A stretch of 64,000 nt of DNA. Source: an uncultured Ruminococcus sp. Its GTDB lineage: Bacteria > Bacillota > Clostridia > Oscillospirales > Acutalibacteraceae. The stretch covers positions 20,901 through 84,900 of the forward strand of contig CACXIV010000012.1 of assembly GCA_902767845.1 (NCBI GenBank). Direction: 5' to 3'. How positions within the stretch are numbered: the first letter of the stretch is position 1; each line of letters begins with the position of its first letter. Position numbers and translations under genes: made by a program. The notes beneath the pieces were generated by a model. It was not told the DNA's origin. It saw nothing but the letters and a program-made list of their open reading frames with translations, and searched no databases. Below are positions 1 to 7,623 of this stretch, piece by piece.

Positions 1-2
1 CA

Positions 3-761
3 AAAAAGCTGACCGCGATCGACTATATTGCAAACATGTTCGGCGACAGCTTTATTGAGCTGCACGGCGACAGAAGATACTCGGACGACAAGGCGATCAT
101 CGCCGGTCTGGGAATGCTCTACGACACGCCCGTGACCGTGATCGGTATCGAAAAGGGCAGGAATACCAAGGAGCGCATGGAGCGCAACTTCGGTCAGGCT
201 CATCCCGAGGGCTACCGCAAGGCGCTCAGACTGATGAAGCAGGCCGAAAAGTTCCGCCGTCCGGTGCTCTGTCTTGTCGACACCAGCGGAGCTTATCCCG
301 GTATCGGCGCCGAGGAGCGCGGTCAGGGACAGGCTATCGCGGAAAATCTCATGGAGATGATGACGCTCAAAACCCCGATCCTAACCATTCTTATCGGAGA
401 GGGCGGCAGCGGCGGCGCGCTCGCGCTCGCGGTCGCCGACGAGGTTTGGATGCTCGAAAACTCCGTTTACTCGGTCATTTCTCCCGAGGGCTGCGCGTCT
501 ATCCTCTGGAAGGACAGCGCCAAGGCGCCCCAGGCAGCGGAGGCGCTCAGGATGACCGCTCAGGATCTATTCGGGCTCGGCGTGGTCGAGCGTATTATCC
601 GCCAGCCCAAGGCTGAGGACAAGGCGATGTTTGAAAGCCTCAAGCTCCTTGTGAGCCGTACCTTTGAAAAGAACCTGAAGCTTTCGGACGAGGAGCTGAC
701 CGAAAACCGTTACGCGCGTTTTCGCCGTATCGGAAACGCTCAAGGGGGATCTTTGGACTGA
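3..761 (+). CDS. accA: Acetyl-CoA carboxylase carboxyltransferase subunit alpha (5' partial)
   Basis: AccA pairs with AccD to move the carboxyl group from carboxybiotin to acetyl-CoA, giving malonyl-CoA for fatty acid synthesis in the cytoplasm. The frame is open from the first bases of the window, so an ATG at 36 is internal and roughly the first 60-70 residues are missing. Visible family features are the ELHGDR segment, [13 protein letters not shown], the glycine-rich [11 protein letters not shown] oxyanion region and [12 protein letters not shown]. The 252 visible residues end as expected for the family. A convergent hairpin follows at 805-835. In Firmicutes accA usually closes a fab/acc operon, which would lie upstream of the window. 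Confidence 0.97.
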   Translation, partial: KKLTAIDYIANMFGDSFIELHGDRRYSDDKAIIAGLGMLYDTPVTVIGIEKGRNTKERMERNFGQAHPEGYRKALRLMKQAEKFRRPVLCLVDTSGAYPGIGAEERGQGQAIAENLMEMMTLKTPILTILIGEGGSGGALALAVADEVWMLENSVYSVISPEGCASILWKDSAKAPQAAEALRMTAQDLFGLGVVERIIRQPKAEDKAMFESLKLLVSRTFEKNLKLSDEELTENRYARFRRIGNAQGGSLD

Positions 762-804
762 TCCGCCGGACGCCTTCGGCAAACAATAAAAAAGCATAAA
801 ATAT

Positions 805-835
805 CCCCGGCATACGGAAAAACCGTTTGCCGGGG
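805..835. terminator. Bidirectional terminator hairpin between convergent genes
   Basis: CCCCGGCA pairs with TGCCGGGG, extended by ACGG/CCGT across one T-T mismatch, with an A5 loop. T-rich DNA flanks it (TTTGCGTTTA on the right; A-rich on the left, giving U on the minus strand). It sits between accA and the leftward gene ending at 843, so it can serve both. Confidence 0.8.
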
Positions 836-842
836 TTTGCGT

Positions 843-1856
843 TTATTTGGCGTTTTTTAGATCGGCCTCAAAGACAGCGCGCTCGCTGCCGCCGTTTTCA
901 TAAGAGTAGTTTTCAAAAGACACATACATCTTTTCGATCTCGTTCCTCACCGCGATATGGATGACCTCCGAGGCTGACTCGCCGGGCTTGATTTTCTCAA
1001 AATAATTGCTGCTGTTATCGATGTAAAGCGTAACAAGATACGGATCGCTGCCGCTATCGTCATATTTGAACTCAAGAGCTTCGCCGGCTTCGCTGTAGTA
1101 ATTGACGGTCAAGTCGTCGAAGGATACGTATTTGTCGGTGGTGTTTTTGTACTCCACGGTGATATCATAGCCGGTGGTGCCTTCGTCAAACTCCGGCTGG
1201 GTGGCGGATTTTCGGAGCTTGGTGACGCTGACCGAGCCTTTCTCGCTCAAATCGACGGTTTCGCCGACCTTGTGCGCGGGATCCTTTGACAGATCGAAGG
1301 GATCCTCGGTTTCCGGCTCGTAATAATCATACACGGGAGAATCTGCCGCGGAGCCGGCGCTGTTCTTTATCTTTTCGGCGAAGCTCTCGGTGGAGTGGAA
1401 TATTAATCCGGAGAAGATCGCCAGAAATACGCCCGCGAGTATCACCGTGCCCACCACGCAGATCAGCACGATGAAGCCGGCGTTTGATTTTTTCGGCGGA
1501 ACGCTTTGATACGGGGCGTTCGTTTGCTGAGCCGATCCTGTATCGTTACGGGGCGCCGCCTGCCCGGGAAACTGCCGCGGATCGGCAGGAGGCTGATTAA
1601 ACGGCTGCTGCGCGTAAGGTTGGTTTACGGGCTGCCGCGGAGCGGCAGGAGGCTGATTGTACGGCTGCCGGGCGTACGGCTGATTTACGGGCTGCTGCGG
1701 AGCGGCGCCTGTCTGATCCCCTTGGAACGGAGCCGCGTAGGTCTGCGGAGGAGCCTGATCGTACCGGGGGCGCGGAGGATTCGGCGCGAGCTGATATCCG
1801 CATATGGGACATACCGGGTTGTTTTCGGCGTCAAAGCCGCAGTTTGTGCATTTCAT
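843..1856 (-). CDS. Zinc-ribbon, Pro/Gln-rich membrane protein with C-terminal DUF4352-like domain
   Basis: A 337-residue protein of unknown function. Residues 1-25 form a CxxC...CxxC zinc ribbon (MKCTNCGF, VCPICGYQ). About 100 residues of low-complexity Pro/Gln/Tyr repeats (APRQPVNQPY-like) follow, then one membrane segment (GFIVLICVVGTVILAGVFLA). The extracellular C-terminal part is beta-rich and resembles DUF4352-type domains (TVEYKNTTDKYVSFDDLTVNY). The start at 1856 is preferred over an in-frame ATG at 1871, because GGGAGGT overlaps that upstream ATG and sits six bases before the chosen one. The gene has its own promoter, divergent from the next gene. The domain order is seen; the extracellular sensing or lipoprotein-like role is only inference. 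Confidence 0.75.
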   Translation of the reverse strand: MKCTNCGFDAENNPVCPICGYQLAPNPPRPRYDQAPPQTYAAPFQGDQTGAAPQQPVNQPYARQPYNQPPAAPRQPVNQPYAQQPFNQPPADPRQFPGQAAPRNDTGSAQQTNAPYQSVPPKKSNAGFIVLICVVGTVILAGVFLAIFSGLIFHSTESFAEKIKNSAGSAADSPVYDYYEPETEDPFDLSKDPAHKVGETVDLSEKGSVSVTKLRKSATQPEFDEGTTGYDITVEYKNTTDKYVSFDDLTVNYYSEAGEALEFKYDDSGSDPYLVTLYIDNSSNYFEKIKPGESASEVIHIAVRNEIEKMYVSFENYSYENGGSERAVFEADLKNAK

Positions 1857-1887
1857 GACATGACCTCCCAATTGTATTTATACTAAT

Positions 1888-1916
1888 ATACTATTCCATT
1901 TGATACAAAAAGTCAA
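1888..1916 (-). promoter_or_regulatory. Sigma-A promoter for the zinc-ribbon protein
   Basis: On the minus strand, -35 TTGACT and -10 TAGTAT are separated by 17 bp, about 30 bp upstream of the start codon. It is divergent from the promoter at 1926-1954. Confidence 0.75.
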
Positions 1917-1925
1917 TATTATTTG

Positions 1926-1954
1926 TTGAATAAAGTCGGTTTTTGAGTTATAAT
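1926..1954 (+). promoter_or_regulatory. Sigma-A promoter for the DUF218 gene
   Basis: -35 TTGAAT and -10 TATAAT with a 17-bp spacer, about 50 bp before the start codon. The two divergent promoters are only 9 bp apart, so they may share control. Confidence 0.75.
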
Positions 1955-2006
1955 GAAAAAAACGCCGTCGTCCGCGGCGCGATCAAGGGACACGGAGAGG
2001 TAAATT

Positions 2007-2801
2007 ATGAAAAAATTTTTCTCGGTATTTTTTCGGGCGCTGTTTATCAGCGGCGCGCTTGTTCTGCTTACTACCTTTATTTTTACGATCTCGATCGGTA
2101 TTTTGAACATAGGCAATATCGTCGGAACGGCGATCTGCGCGTGGGTGATCTTCATCTGCATAAAGCCGCTTCACCTCGCGGTAAAAAGGGCGTTTCAACG
2201 GTTCTTTCTGACGCGGCTGCTGTATAGGATAGTCTGCGTCGCGTTCGTCGCGCTGATATGCTACGGCACGGTCGCTACCGCCGCGATAGTCGGGGCGTCG
2301 ATGATACCGCCCCGGGAGAACTCAACCGTTATCGTGCTCGGTGCTCAGGTAAGACCGACGGGAGAGCCGTCTACCATATTGCGCGGAAGGATAAACGCCG
2401 CGGAAAATTACCTCGCGGAGAACAAGGAGTCCTCTGCCGTGCTTTCGGGCGGCAAGGGTTCCGACGAGGTAAAAAGCGAGGCTCAGTGCATGTACGACAC
2501 GATGACCGCCGACGGCGTCCGCCAAAACCGGCTCTATATCGAAGACAAGTCCACGACCACGCTCGAGAATTTTGAGTTTTCCGAAAAGATAATCGCCGAT
2601 AAGGGGCTCAACGGAGATATCGCGGTCGCGACCGACCGCTTTCACCAGCTCAGGGCGAGGCTGATAACCGCTCAGCTCGGTATCAAGGGCAGCGTAGGCG
2701 CGGTCAATTCCGACGCGCCGTTCAAGTACGTGCCGACATATATGGTGCGCGAGTGGTTCGCCCTGCCGTATCAGATATTCAAAGCAACAGGTAACAAGTA
2801 A
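2007..2801 (+). CDS. YdcF/SanA-family (DUF218) membrane protein
   Basis: A 264-residue protein with about three hydrophobic segments in the first 95 residues. A DUF218 domain follows at about residues 105-255. Family motifs seen are STVIVLGAQV, the PSTILRGRINAA helix, VLSGGKG followed by a conserved SEA, and a STTTLENFEFS loop. Members (ElyC, SanA, YdcF, VanZ-neighbour proteins) are linked to envelope integrity or S-adenosylmethionine binding, but the reaction is unknown. GGAGAGG lies well placed before the ATG. It is transcribed alone from the promoter at 1926 and is convergent with the leftward gene ending at 2855. Confidence 0.85.
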   Translation: MKKFFSVFFRALFISGALVLLTTFIFTISIGILNIGNIVGTAICAWVIFICIKPLHLAVKRAFQRFFLTRLLYRIVCVAFVALICYGTVATAAIVGASMIPPRENSTVIVLGAQVRPTGEPSTILRGRINAAENYLAENKESSAVLSGGKGSDEVKSEAQCMYDTMTADGVRQNRLYIEDKSTTTLENFEFSEKIIADKGLNGDIAVATDRFHQLRARLITAQLGIKGSVGAVNSDAPFKYVPTYMVREWFALPYQIFKATGNK

Positions 2802-2840
2802 AAACGCCGCCGCGCAGGGCACACACCCTGCGCGGCGGCG
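2801..2840 (-). terminator. Strong 15-bp terminator hairpin
   Basis: A perfect 15-bp stem (2805-2819 with 2826-2840) with a 6-nt loop. Read on the minus strand it is followed by TTTTT, so it mainly ends the leftward murI-argS-62-residue unit. It could also slow rightward transcription from the DUF218 gene. Confidence 0.85.
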
Positions 2841-2854
2841 AAGCGCTTTCGCTC

Positions 2855-3043
2855 TTACTGATCCGCCTCGGCGGTTATTACCTCCGTGATATTGTCGATA
2901 TGGACGCCGCTGTGGTGGCGCGAGTTAACGCCCATAGCCTCGTACTCGATCACCTCGTCGGTGATCGGGGTGTTCTCGGCGCGGTCGTCGCGCGGAGGAA
3001 ATTCCAACGGATAGTTTTTGTTCGATTTAAATTTTTTGCTCAT
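2855..3043 (-). CDS. Small acidic protein of unknown function (62 aa)
   Basis: I do not recognise a family. The 62-residue product is hydrophilic. It opens with a basic segment (MSKKFKSNKNY), then PPRDD, and ends acidic (ITEVITAEADQ); no cysteine or membrane segment is present. It lies 64 bp downstream of argS on the same strand, and the terminator at 2801-2840 closes it, so it is probably the last gene of the argS operon. Its ribosome-binding site (AAAGG) and ATG lie in the loop and 3' arm of a perfect 15-bp inverted repeat at 3038-3078, which suggests translational control. A real gene is supported by the ribosome-binding site, the terminator and normal codon use. Confidence 0.65.
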   Translation of the reverse strand: MSKKFKSNKNYPLEFPPRDDRAENTPITDEVIEYEAMGVNSRHHSGVHIDNITEVITAEADQ

Positions 3044-3078
3044 ACTGTTACCGCCTTTCTTTTGGTAACAGTATGAGC
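3038..3078 (-). promoter_or_regulatory. 15-bp inverted repeat enclosing the start codon and part of the ribosome-binding site
   Basis: GCTCATACTGTTACC at 3038-3052 is the exact complement of 3064-3078. In the leftward mRNA the ATG is in the 3' arm and the AAAGG of the ribosome-binding site is in the 11-nt loop. No T-run follows, so it is not an intrinsic terminator. It could hide the start codon or be a protein-binding site. Confidence 0.7.
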
Positions 3079-3107
3079 AGTTTTCTTGGGATTATTCGGC
3101 GGAAATA

Positions 3108-4844
3108 TCACATTTTTTCCGGACAGTTGATGTTGAACATGGTCAGGACGTTTTTGATGACCGAGCGGGCGCAGTCGCACAGCGCGAGCCTCGCCTGCAT
3201 AAGTCCCTCGTCCTCGCCCTTGACGCGGCAGGCGTTGTAGAACTTGTGGAAGAGCGTGGCGAGCTTGGTAACATAGCGCGTGATCTTGGTGGGATCGTAA
3301 TCCTTAGCGGCGCTGATGATCTCGGTCGTATACAGCGCGAGGTGACCGATGAGCTCCTTTTCCTCGGGAGCGGAGAGCCTTAAAAGCTCGTCCCTTGTAC
3401 ATTCGCGCGGAGAAATGCCGTCCTTTGCCAGAGCCTTGAAAATACTGCAAATGCGCGCGTGGGCGTACTGAACGTAGTAAACGGGGTTCTGGTTGTCCTG
3501 ACTGACCGCGAGGTCGAGGTCAAAGTCCATCTGGGTGTTGGCTTCACGGGTGTTGAACAGGAAGCGCGCGCTGTCCACGGGCACCTCTACAAGAAGATCG
3601 CGAAGCTGGATAGCCTTGCCGGTACGCTTGCTCATCTTTACCGGCTTGCCGTCCCTGACAAGGTTTACAAGCTGCATGAGCAGGACGTTCAGCCTGTCTC
3701 CGTCGTAGCCGATAGCGTCCATAGCGCCCTTCATCCTCATTACGTGGCCGTGGTGATCGGCTCCCCAAACGTCGATAAGCGTCTCAAAGCCGCGGTCAAA
3801 TTTATTTTTGTGATACGCGATATCCGCCGCGAAGTAGGTCGGATTGCCGTTTTGACGGATAAGCACGTCGTCCTTAAGCTCGAGGTTGTCGATGTATTTT
3901 TGAGTTTTGCCCTCGGCGAGCAGCTTTTCGGTGAGCACGTCCTTGTTTTTGTACCACACCGCTCCGTCGCTTTCGTAGGTGAGCCCTTTTTCGGCGAGCA
4001 GGTCTACGACCTCCCTGACTTTTCCGCTTTTGTGGAGCTCGCTTTCAAAGAACCACTTGTCGTAGGTGATCCTGTAAGCCGCCATGTCCTCCTGCATTTT
4101 ACTGATATTTTTGGGCAGGGCGTAGTCTACGAGCTCCTTTTTGCGCTCCTCCGGGCTCGCCTCGACAAGCTTGTCGCCGTTGATGTCGGCGTATTCCCGA
4201 GCCAGCTCGGTGATGTCGGCGCCCCGGTATCCGTCCTCGGGAAAGACGATCTCGTCGCCCTTGAAGATCTGCAAATAGCGCGCCTCGAGCGAGCAGCCGA
4301 ATTTTTCTATCTGATTGCCGGCGTCGTTGACATAAAACTCGCGGTACGCGCTGTAGCCGGCTTTGTCAAGCACCGCCGCGAGGCAGTCGCCGAGCGCTCC
4401 GCCGCGCGCGTTGCCCATGTGCATGGGGCCGGTGGGGTTAGCCGATACAAATTCGACCATTACCTTTTCGCCCTTGCCGAAGTCCGACGAGCCGTAGCCC
4501 TCGGGATCGCCGAGTATCTCGCTGACGACCTCGGCGTAGTAATCCGCGCTCAGGAAAAAGTTGATGAAGCCGGGACCCGCGGTCTCGAACCTCTCGAACA
4601 GGGTGCCCTCGAGGTCGAGGTTATCGGTGATAGCCTTTGCGATCTTGAACGGCGGCATCCTGAACGCCTTTGCGCCTGCCATAGCCGCGTTTGTCGCGAA
4701 GTCGCCGTGAGACGCGTCGGCAGGGGTCTCGATAATAAAATCGGGGATATCCGCCTTAGGAAGCTCTCCGTTTTCGACAGCCTTGCAAAGCGCCGCCGTG
4801 ACGGCGTTCCTAAGCTGTAATACTGCGCTTGAATATGTGTCCAT
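3108..4844 (-). CDS. argS: Arginyl-tRNA synthetase
   Basis: A class I aminoacyl-tRNA synthetase that charges tRNA-Arg in the cytoplasm. The 578 residues match the family length. The N-terminal Add1 domain comes first, then the HIGH-type signature in ANPTGPMHMGN (residues 135-145), the FYVNDAGNQI segment, GADHHGHV, and a full KMSKRTG loop near residue 400. The C-terminal anticodon-binding DALR domain contains YVQYAHARICSI. It lies four bases after ywiB in a murI-ywiB-argS operon; ywiB-argS adjacency is also known in Bacillus. No T-box is seen upstream. Confidence 0.98.
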   Translation of the reverse strand: MDTYSSAVLQLRNAVTAALCKAVENGELPKADIPDFIIETPADASHGDFATNAAMAGAKAFRMPPFKIAKAITDNLDLEGTLFERFETAGPGFINFFLSADYYAEVVSEILGDPEGYGSSDFGKGEKVMVEFVSANPTGPMHMGNARGGALGDCLAAVLDKAGYSAYREFYVNDAGNQIEKFGCSLEARYLQIFKGDEIVFPEDGYRGADITELAREYADINGDKLVEASPEERKKELVDYALPKNISKMQEDMAAYRITYDKWFFESELHKSGKVREVVDLLAEKGLTYESDGAVWYKNKDVLTEKLLAEGKTQKYIDNLELKDDVLIRQNGNPTYFAADIAYHKNKFDRGFETLIDVWGADHHGHVMRMKGAMDAIGYDGDRLNVLLMQLVNLVRDGKPVKMSKRTGKAIQLRDLLVEVPVDSARFLFNTREANTQMDFDLDLAVSQDNQNPVYYVQYAHARICSIFKALAKDGISPRECTRDELLRLSAPEEKELIGHLALYTTEIISAAKDYDPTKITRYVTKLATLFHKFYNACRVKGEDEGLMQARLALCDCARSVIKNVLTMFNINCPEKM

Positions 4845-4848
4845 AATA

Positions 4849-5289
4849 TTACTCCTCAGTCTTTTTTTCTTCTACCTTTATAAAAAATCTGTTTTCACTC
4901 ATCAAATTGGTGTCAAAATCGAGCGTGTAGCTCACCTCGAGCGTGCCGCCTTTGTCTGTGAGGTTGTTGTTGAGCGTCCTGGTGAACACGCCGATCGTAA
5001 AATCGCCGGCAATGGTTTGATATATACACTGGTGGCGCCTGCCCTTTTCGAGCATAAGCTGGGTACGCACCTGTCCCTTGCGGTTGATCGTGACCATGTT
5101 TTTCTCGACCTTGATAAGGTTGTCGTAATACTCGGCGGGATTATCCTCGGAATACTCCTTGTAGCCGATGTAAAAATGATCGCGCTTGCGCATGAATTTG
5201 CCCGAGGTAAGCACCTCTATCTTATCGGTCTCGCCGTCAAGGCTCTGCTCGCCGATAATAGAGATCATATATTTGTCCTGATTATCCAT
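4849..5289 (-). CDS. DUF1934 / YwiB-family protein
   Basis: A 146-residue protein of the DUF1934 (YwiB) family, a small calycin-like beta-barrel of unknown ligand. Typical features are ISIIGEQSLDGETDKIEV at the start, Y-rich strand YIGYKEYSED, the strand VEKNMVTINRKG and IGVFTRTLNN. I chose the ATG at 5289 rather than a TTG at 5310. GAGG overlapping the murI stop codon is five bases before the ATG, and the longer version would overlap murI by 14 bases. It is tightly packed between murI and argS, implying one transcript. Confidence 0.88.
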   Translation of the reverse strand: MDNQDKYMISIIGEQSLDGETDKIEVLTSGKFMRKRDHFYIGYKEYSEDNPAEYYDNLIKVEKNMVTINRKGQVRTQLMLEKGRRHQCIYQTIAGDFTIGVFTRTLNNNLTDKGGTLEVSYTLDFDTNLMSENRFFIKVEEKKTEE

Positions 5290-5296
5290 AAAATCC

Positions 5297-6115
5297 TCAA
5301 TACTGTTCAATGTCTATCTGGGTAACGGTATGCTCCATGTCTCTGCCCAAAAAAAGTCCGGCGACGTTTTTGAAGCCCTCGGGTGTGTCGCTGACGTAAA
5401 ACTCCGGGGTTTTCGGCGTGTCGTCGTCGCTGAGCAGGCCCTGCTCTCCGAGCACCTTCGCGGCGTACAGCGCGGTCTCGTAGCCCGAGTCGATAAGCTC
5501 TACGCCCTCGCCCATAAAGTCTGAGATCGCCTCGCGCAGCAGCGGAAAATGGGTGCATCCGAGTATCAGCGAGTCCACACCCCTGTCCTTGAGCTCGCTG
5601 AGGTATCTTTTGACGACGAGCCTTGTGATCTGATCGTCGCGGTGGATCACGCCGTTTTCGACGAGCGGCACAAAAAGCGGACACGCCTGCTCGAACACCT
5701 CTACATTGGGATCGAGCTTTTGCAGACGCTTTTTATAGCTGTGGCTGTTTACCGTCGCGGATGTGCCGATCACGCCGATCCTGCCGTTTTTTGTCTTGCG
5801 CACGGCGGTGTAGGCGGTGGGGTTGACTACTCCCGTGTAGGGGACGGGGAGCTGTTCCTCAAGCTGAGCGCCGGCTACCGAGCTGACCGTTCCGCATGCC
5901 GCGACAACGATCTTGACGTTGTTCTCAAGCAGGAAATGAGCGTCCTGGAACGCGTATTTTTTTATAGTATCGCGGCTTCGGGTACCGTAGGGCACCCTTC
6001 CCGTGTCGCCGAAATATATTATCTTCTCATTCGGGAGGATGTGCATGAACTCCTTTACGGCGCTAAGTCCGCCGAGTCCCGAATCAAAAACACCGATGGC
6101 GTTGTTCGATGACAT
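5297..6115 (-). CDS. murI: Glutamate racemase
   Basis: Interconverts L- and D-glutamate for peptidoglycan, without a cofactor, using two cysteines. The 272 residues begin with IGVFDSGLGGLSAV and contain YFGDTGRVPYG, the first catalytic Cys74 in VVAACGTVSS, the second Cys187 in LGCTHFPLL, and ELIDSG. The first motif is unusual: most family members have CNTAS, here the Asn after Cys is Gly. AAGAGG sits seven bases before the ATG. First gene of the murI-ywiB-argS operon, driven by the promoter at 6150-6178. Confidence 0.96.
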   Translation of the reverse strand: MSSNNAIGVFDSGLGGLSAVKEFMHILPNEKIIYFGDTGRVPYGTRSRDTIKKYAFQDAHFLLENNVKIVVAACGTVSSVAGAQLEEQLPVPYTGVVNPTAYTAVRKTKNGRIGVIGTSATVNSHSYKKRLQKLDPNVEVFEQACPLFVPLVENGVIHRDDQITRLVVKRYLSELKDRGVDSLILGCTHFPLLREAISDFMGEGVELIDSGYETALYAAKVLGEQGLLSDDDTPKTPEFYVSDTPEGFKNVAGLFLGRDMEHTVTQIDIEQY

Positions 6116-6149
6116 AGAAAAACCTCTTTTACATTATTATACAAAATAA

Positions 6150-6178
6150 ACTATACCACAATAATCCGTTCCTTGCAA
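6150..6178 (-). promoter_or_regulatory. Sigma-A promoter for murI-ywiB-argS
   Basis: Minus strand -35 TTGCAA, 17-bp spacer, -10 TATAGT, about 35 bp before the murI start. Confidence 0.7.
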
Positions 6179-6198
6179 GCATAAGTTGGATTTTATAC

Positions 6199-6227
6199 TT
6201 GCATTATTATCCTTTTAATAGTATAAT
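6199..6227 (+). promoter_or_regulatory. Sigma-A promoter for the 264-residue hypothetical gene
   Basis: -35 TTGCAT, 17-bp spacer, -10 TATAAT; divergent from the murI promoter. Confidence 0.75.
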
Positions 6228-6268
6228 GATATGGCAAACACGAATTTTTATCCGAAAGGAAGATTATT

Positions 6269-7063
6269 TTGGAATATACAAAGGCGTTTCAATTAATATC
6301 CGGCAAGGTCGAGGAGGAGCTTGCCAAACAGGGCTATAAAAAGCAGAAGGTCTCCGACGAGTCCGGCAACGATCTCGTGTCGCTGTTCACAAGCGATAAC
6401 GTAGCGTACTCGGTCGTATACATTTCCGACAAGCAGCAGATGGTTCTCCGTCAGGCGGCTATGACCGACGAAGGTCCCGACAACGACTGGAAAACGCTCG
6501 CCACATGGCTTTATGACGACGAGACCGCTTCTCAGAAGGACGCCGAGAGCATCGCCAACGACTTTATCGAGGGCGTTTCCGGCACGGTCGCGATCAAGCG
6601 CGCCAAGCAGGTGCAGAAGAAAAAGAAAAAATCGGACGACGGCACCGCCGATCCCAAGTTTTTGGCAAAGCGCTTCGTGTCGTATTTCCCCGAGCTTCGC
6701 GACGAGATCAAAAACGAGGAGGACTGCTACTATCCCTTCCGCGGCGCTACCTTCGCCAAGGAGCATATAGCTCCCAGGGTTGCTGAGTTCCTCAAACGCT
6801 CGAGCGCCAAGGAGACCGAAAAGTTCGCCAACGTGTTCAACGTTCAGTACGGCAACGGCGACCGCGACACCCGCTCCATCATCACTATCGTCATCCTCAA
6901 CTCGCTTGACGACAGCGAGTATTTGAAGCTCGCCGAGTATTTCAACGAGGATCTCGCTCCCGCGGCAAAGGCTGCGAGAAAGTTCAAAGGCAAAGAGGTC
7001 AAGCCCGAAAAGCCCAAAAAGCCGAGGAAGTCGATCGGCAGCACCCTTTTGAATCAGAAATAA
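6269..7063 (+). CDS. Conserved hypothetical protein, Lys-rich linker (264 aa)
   Basis: I do not recognise a characterised family. The protein appears soluble and two-part. Residues 1-110 form an alpha/beta region (VSLFTSDNVAYSVVYIS). A basic linker (QVQKKKKKSDD) leads to a helical second half (DPKFLAKRFVSYFPELRDE), and the C-terminus is very basic (KPEKPKKPRKS). It starts at a TTG at 6269: GAAAGGA lies eight bases upstream and no ATG occurs for about 65 codons. It is a single-gene unit with its own promoter and the terminator at 7080. The basic tail could bind nucleic acid; that is inference only. Confidence 0.75.
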   Translation: MEYTKAFQLISGKVEEELAKQGYKKQKVSDESGNDLVSLFTSDNVAYSVVYISDKQQMVLRQAAMTDEGPDNDWKTLATWLYDDETASQKDAESIANDFIEGVSGTVAIKRAKQVQKKKKKSDDGTADPKFLAKRFVSYFPELRDEIKNEEDCYYPFRGATFAKEHIAPRVAEFLKRSSAKETEKFANVFNVQYGNGDRDTRSIITIVILNSLDDSEYLKLAEYFNEDLAPAAKAARKFKGKEVKPEKPKKPRKSIGSTLLNQK

Positions 7064-7079
7064 ACTATCGGTTCACCGA

Positions 7080-7110
7080 GCCGCCGACGAATACGCCGGC
7101 GGCTTTGTTT
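7080..7110 (+). terminator. Intrinsic terminator
   Basis: GCCGCCG at 7080-7086 pairs with CGGCGGC at 7097-7103, followed by TTTGTTT. It separates the hypothetical gene from the ribosomal operon promoter. Confidence 0.8.
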
Positions 7111-7139
7111 AGATATCATAATTTTTTCCCAAAAATCTC

Positions 7140-7168
7140 TTGACTTACCGCGAAAGCTGTGTTAAAAT
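7140..7168 (+). promoter_or_regulatory. Sigma-A promoter of the secE-nusG-ribosomal protein operon
   Basis: -35 TTGACT, 17-bp spacer, -10 TAAAAT. The leader of about 75 nt before the start at 7252 contains GGGGC and GCCC segments that could pair. Confidence 0.8.
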
Positions 7169-7251
7169 GTTATCACCTCTAAAAGGGGCTTTATTTTTGT
7201 GCCCTGTTGAGGGAGGCTAAAAATATTCCGAAATAACCGGGAGGTGCCGTT

Positions 7252-7581
7252 ATGAGAGTTAAAATCACATTGGCCTGCACAGAGTGCAAACAGCGTAACT
7301 ACAACATCAAAAAGGCTGACGCTAAGAAGCCTGCCGCTAAAAAGGCAGACCCCAAAAAAGCCAAGAACAAAAAGCCCAACGCTTTTAAAAGGCTTATCAA
7401 GTACCTCGCTGCCTGTAAGGGTGAGCTCAAAAAGATCACATGGCCTACGCCGGCGCAGACAACAAAGAATTTCGGCATCGTTATTGCCGTAATCGTAATC
7501 ATGGGCTTGTTTATTTTCGGCCTTGATTCCGGTCTGTACGCTATCCTCGGCCTGATCATGGGTACCGGAACTTCTGCTTAA
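7252..7581 (+). CDS. secE: SecE preprotein translocase subunit with an N-terminal fragment of ribosomal protein L33 fused in frame
   Basis: The C-terminal two thirds is SecE, the small translocase subunit: ACKGELKKITWPTPAQTTKNF followed by one membrane helix (IVIAVIVIMGLFIFGLDSGLY). The first 18 residues (MRVKITLACTECKQRNYN) are instead the start of ribosomal protein L33 (RpmG), which normally runs on to a second CxxC pair. That second pair is absent; the sequence passes directly into a Lys/Ala-rich segment typical of a clostridial SecE N-terminus. So rpmG and secE, usually adjacent separate genes, are joined with loss of the L33 C-terminus and the intergenic region. GGGAGGTG precedes the rpmG start. 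The fusion may be real or an assembly collapse. Confidence 0.88.
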   Translation: MRVKITLACTECKQRNYNIKKADAKKPAAKKADPKKAKNKKPNAFKRLIKYLAACKGELKKITWPTPAQTTKNFGIVIAVIVIMGLFIFGLDSGLYAILGLIMGTGTSA

Positions 7582-7623
7582 TCGGCGATTATTGCTTAAT
7601 CTTACGAAAGGGAGAGAGTTTTA

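Noticed and set aside
3459-4820. A 453-codon open frame on the plus strand
   Set aside because: It is entirely antisense to argS, has no ribosome-binding site and shows low-complexity Val/Leu/Ala composition typical of a GC-rich shadow frame.
7252-7320. A separate intact rpmG
   Set aside because: Only the first 18 codons of L33 are present, with no second CxxC and no stop codon before SecE.
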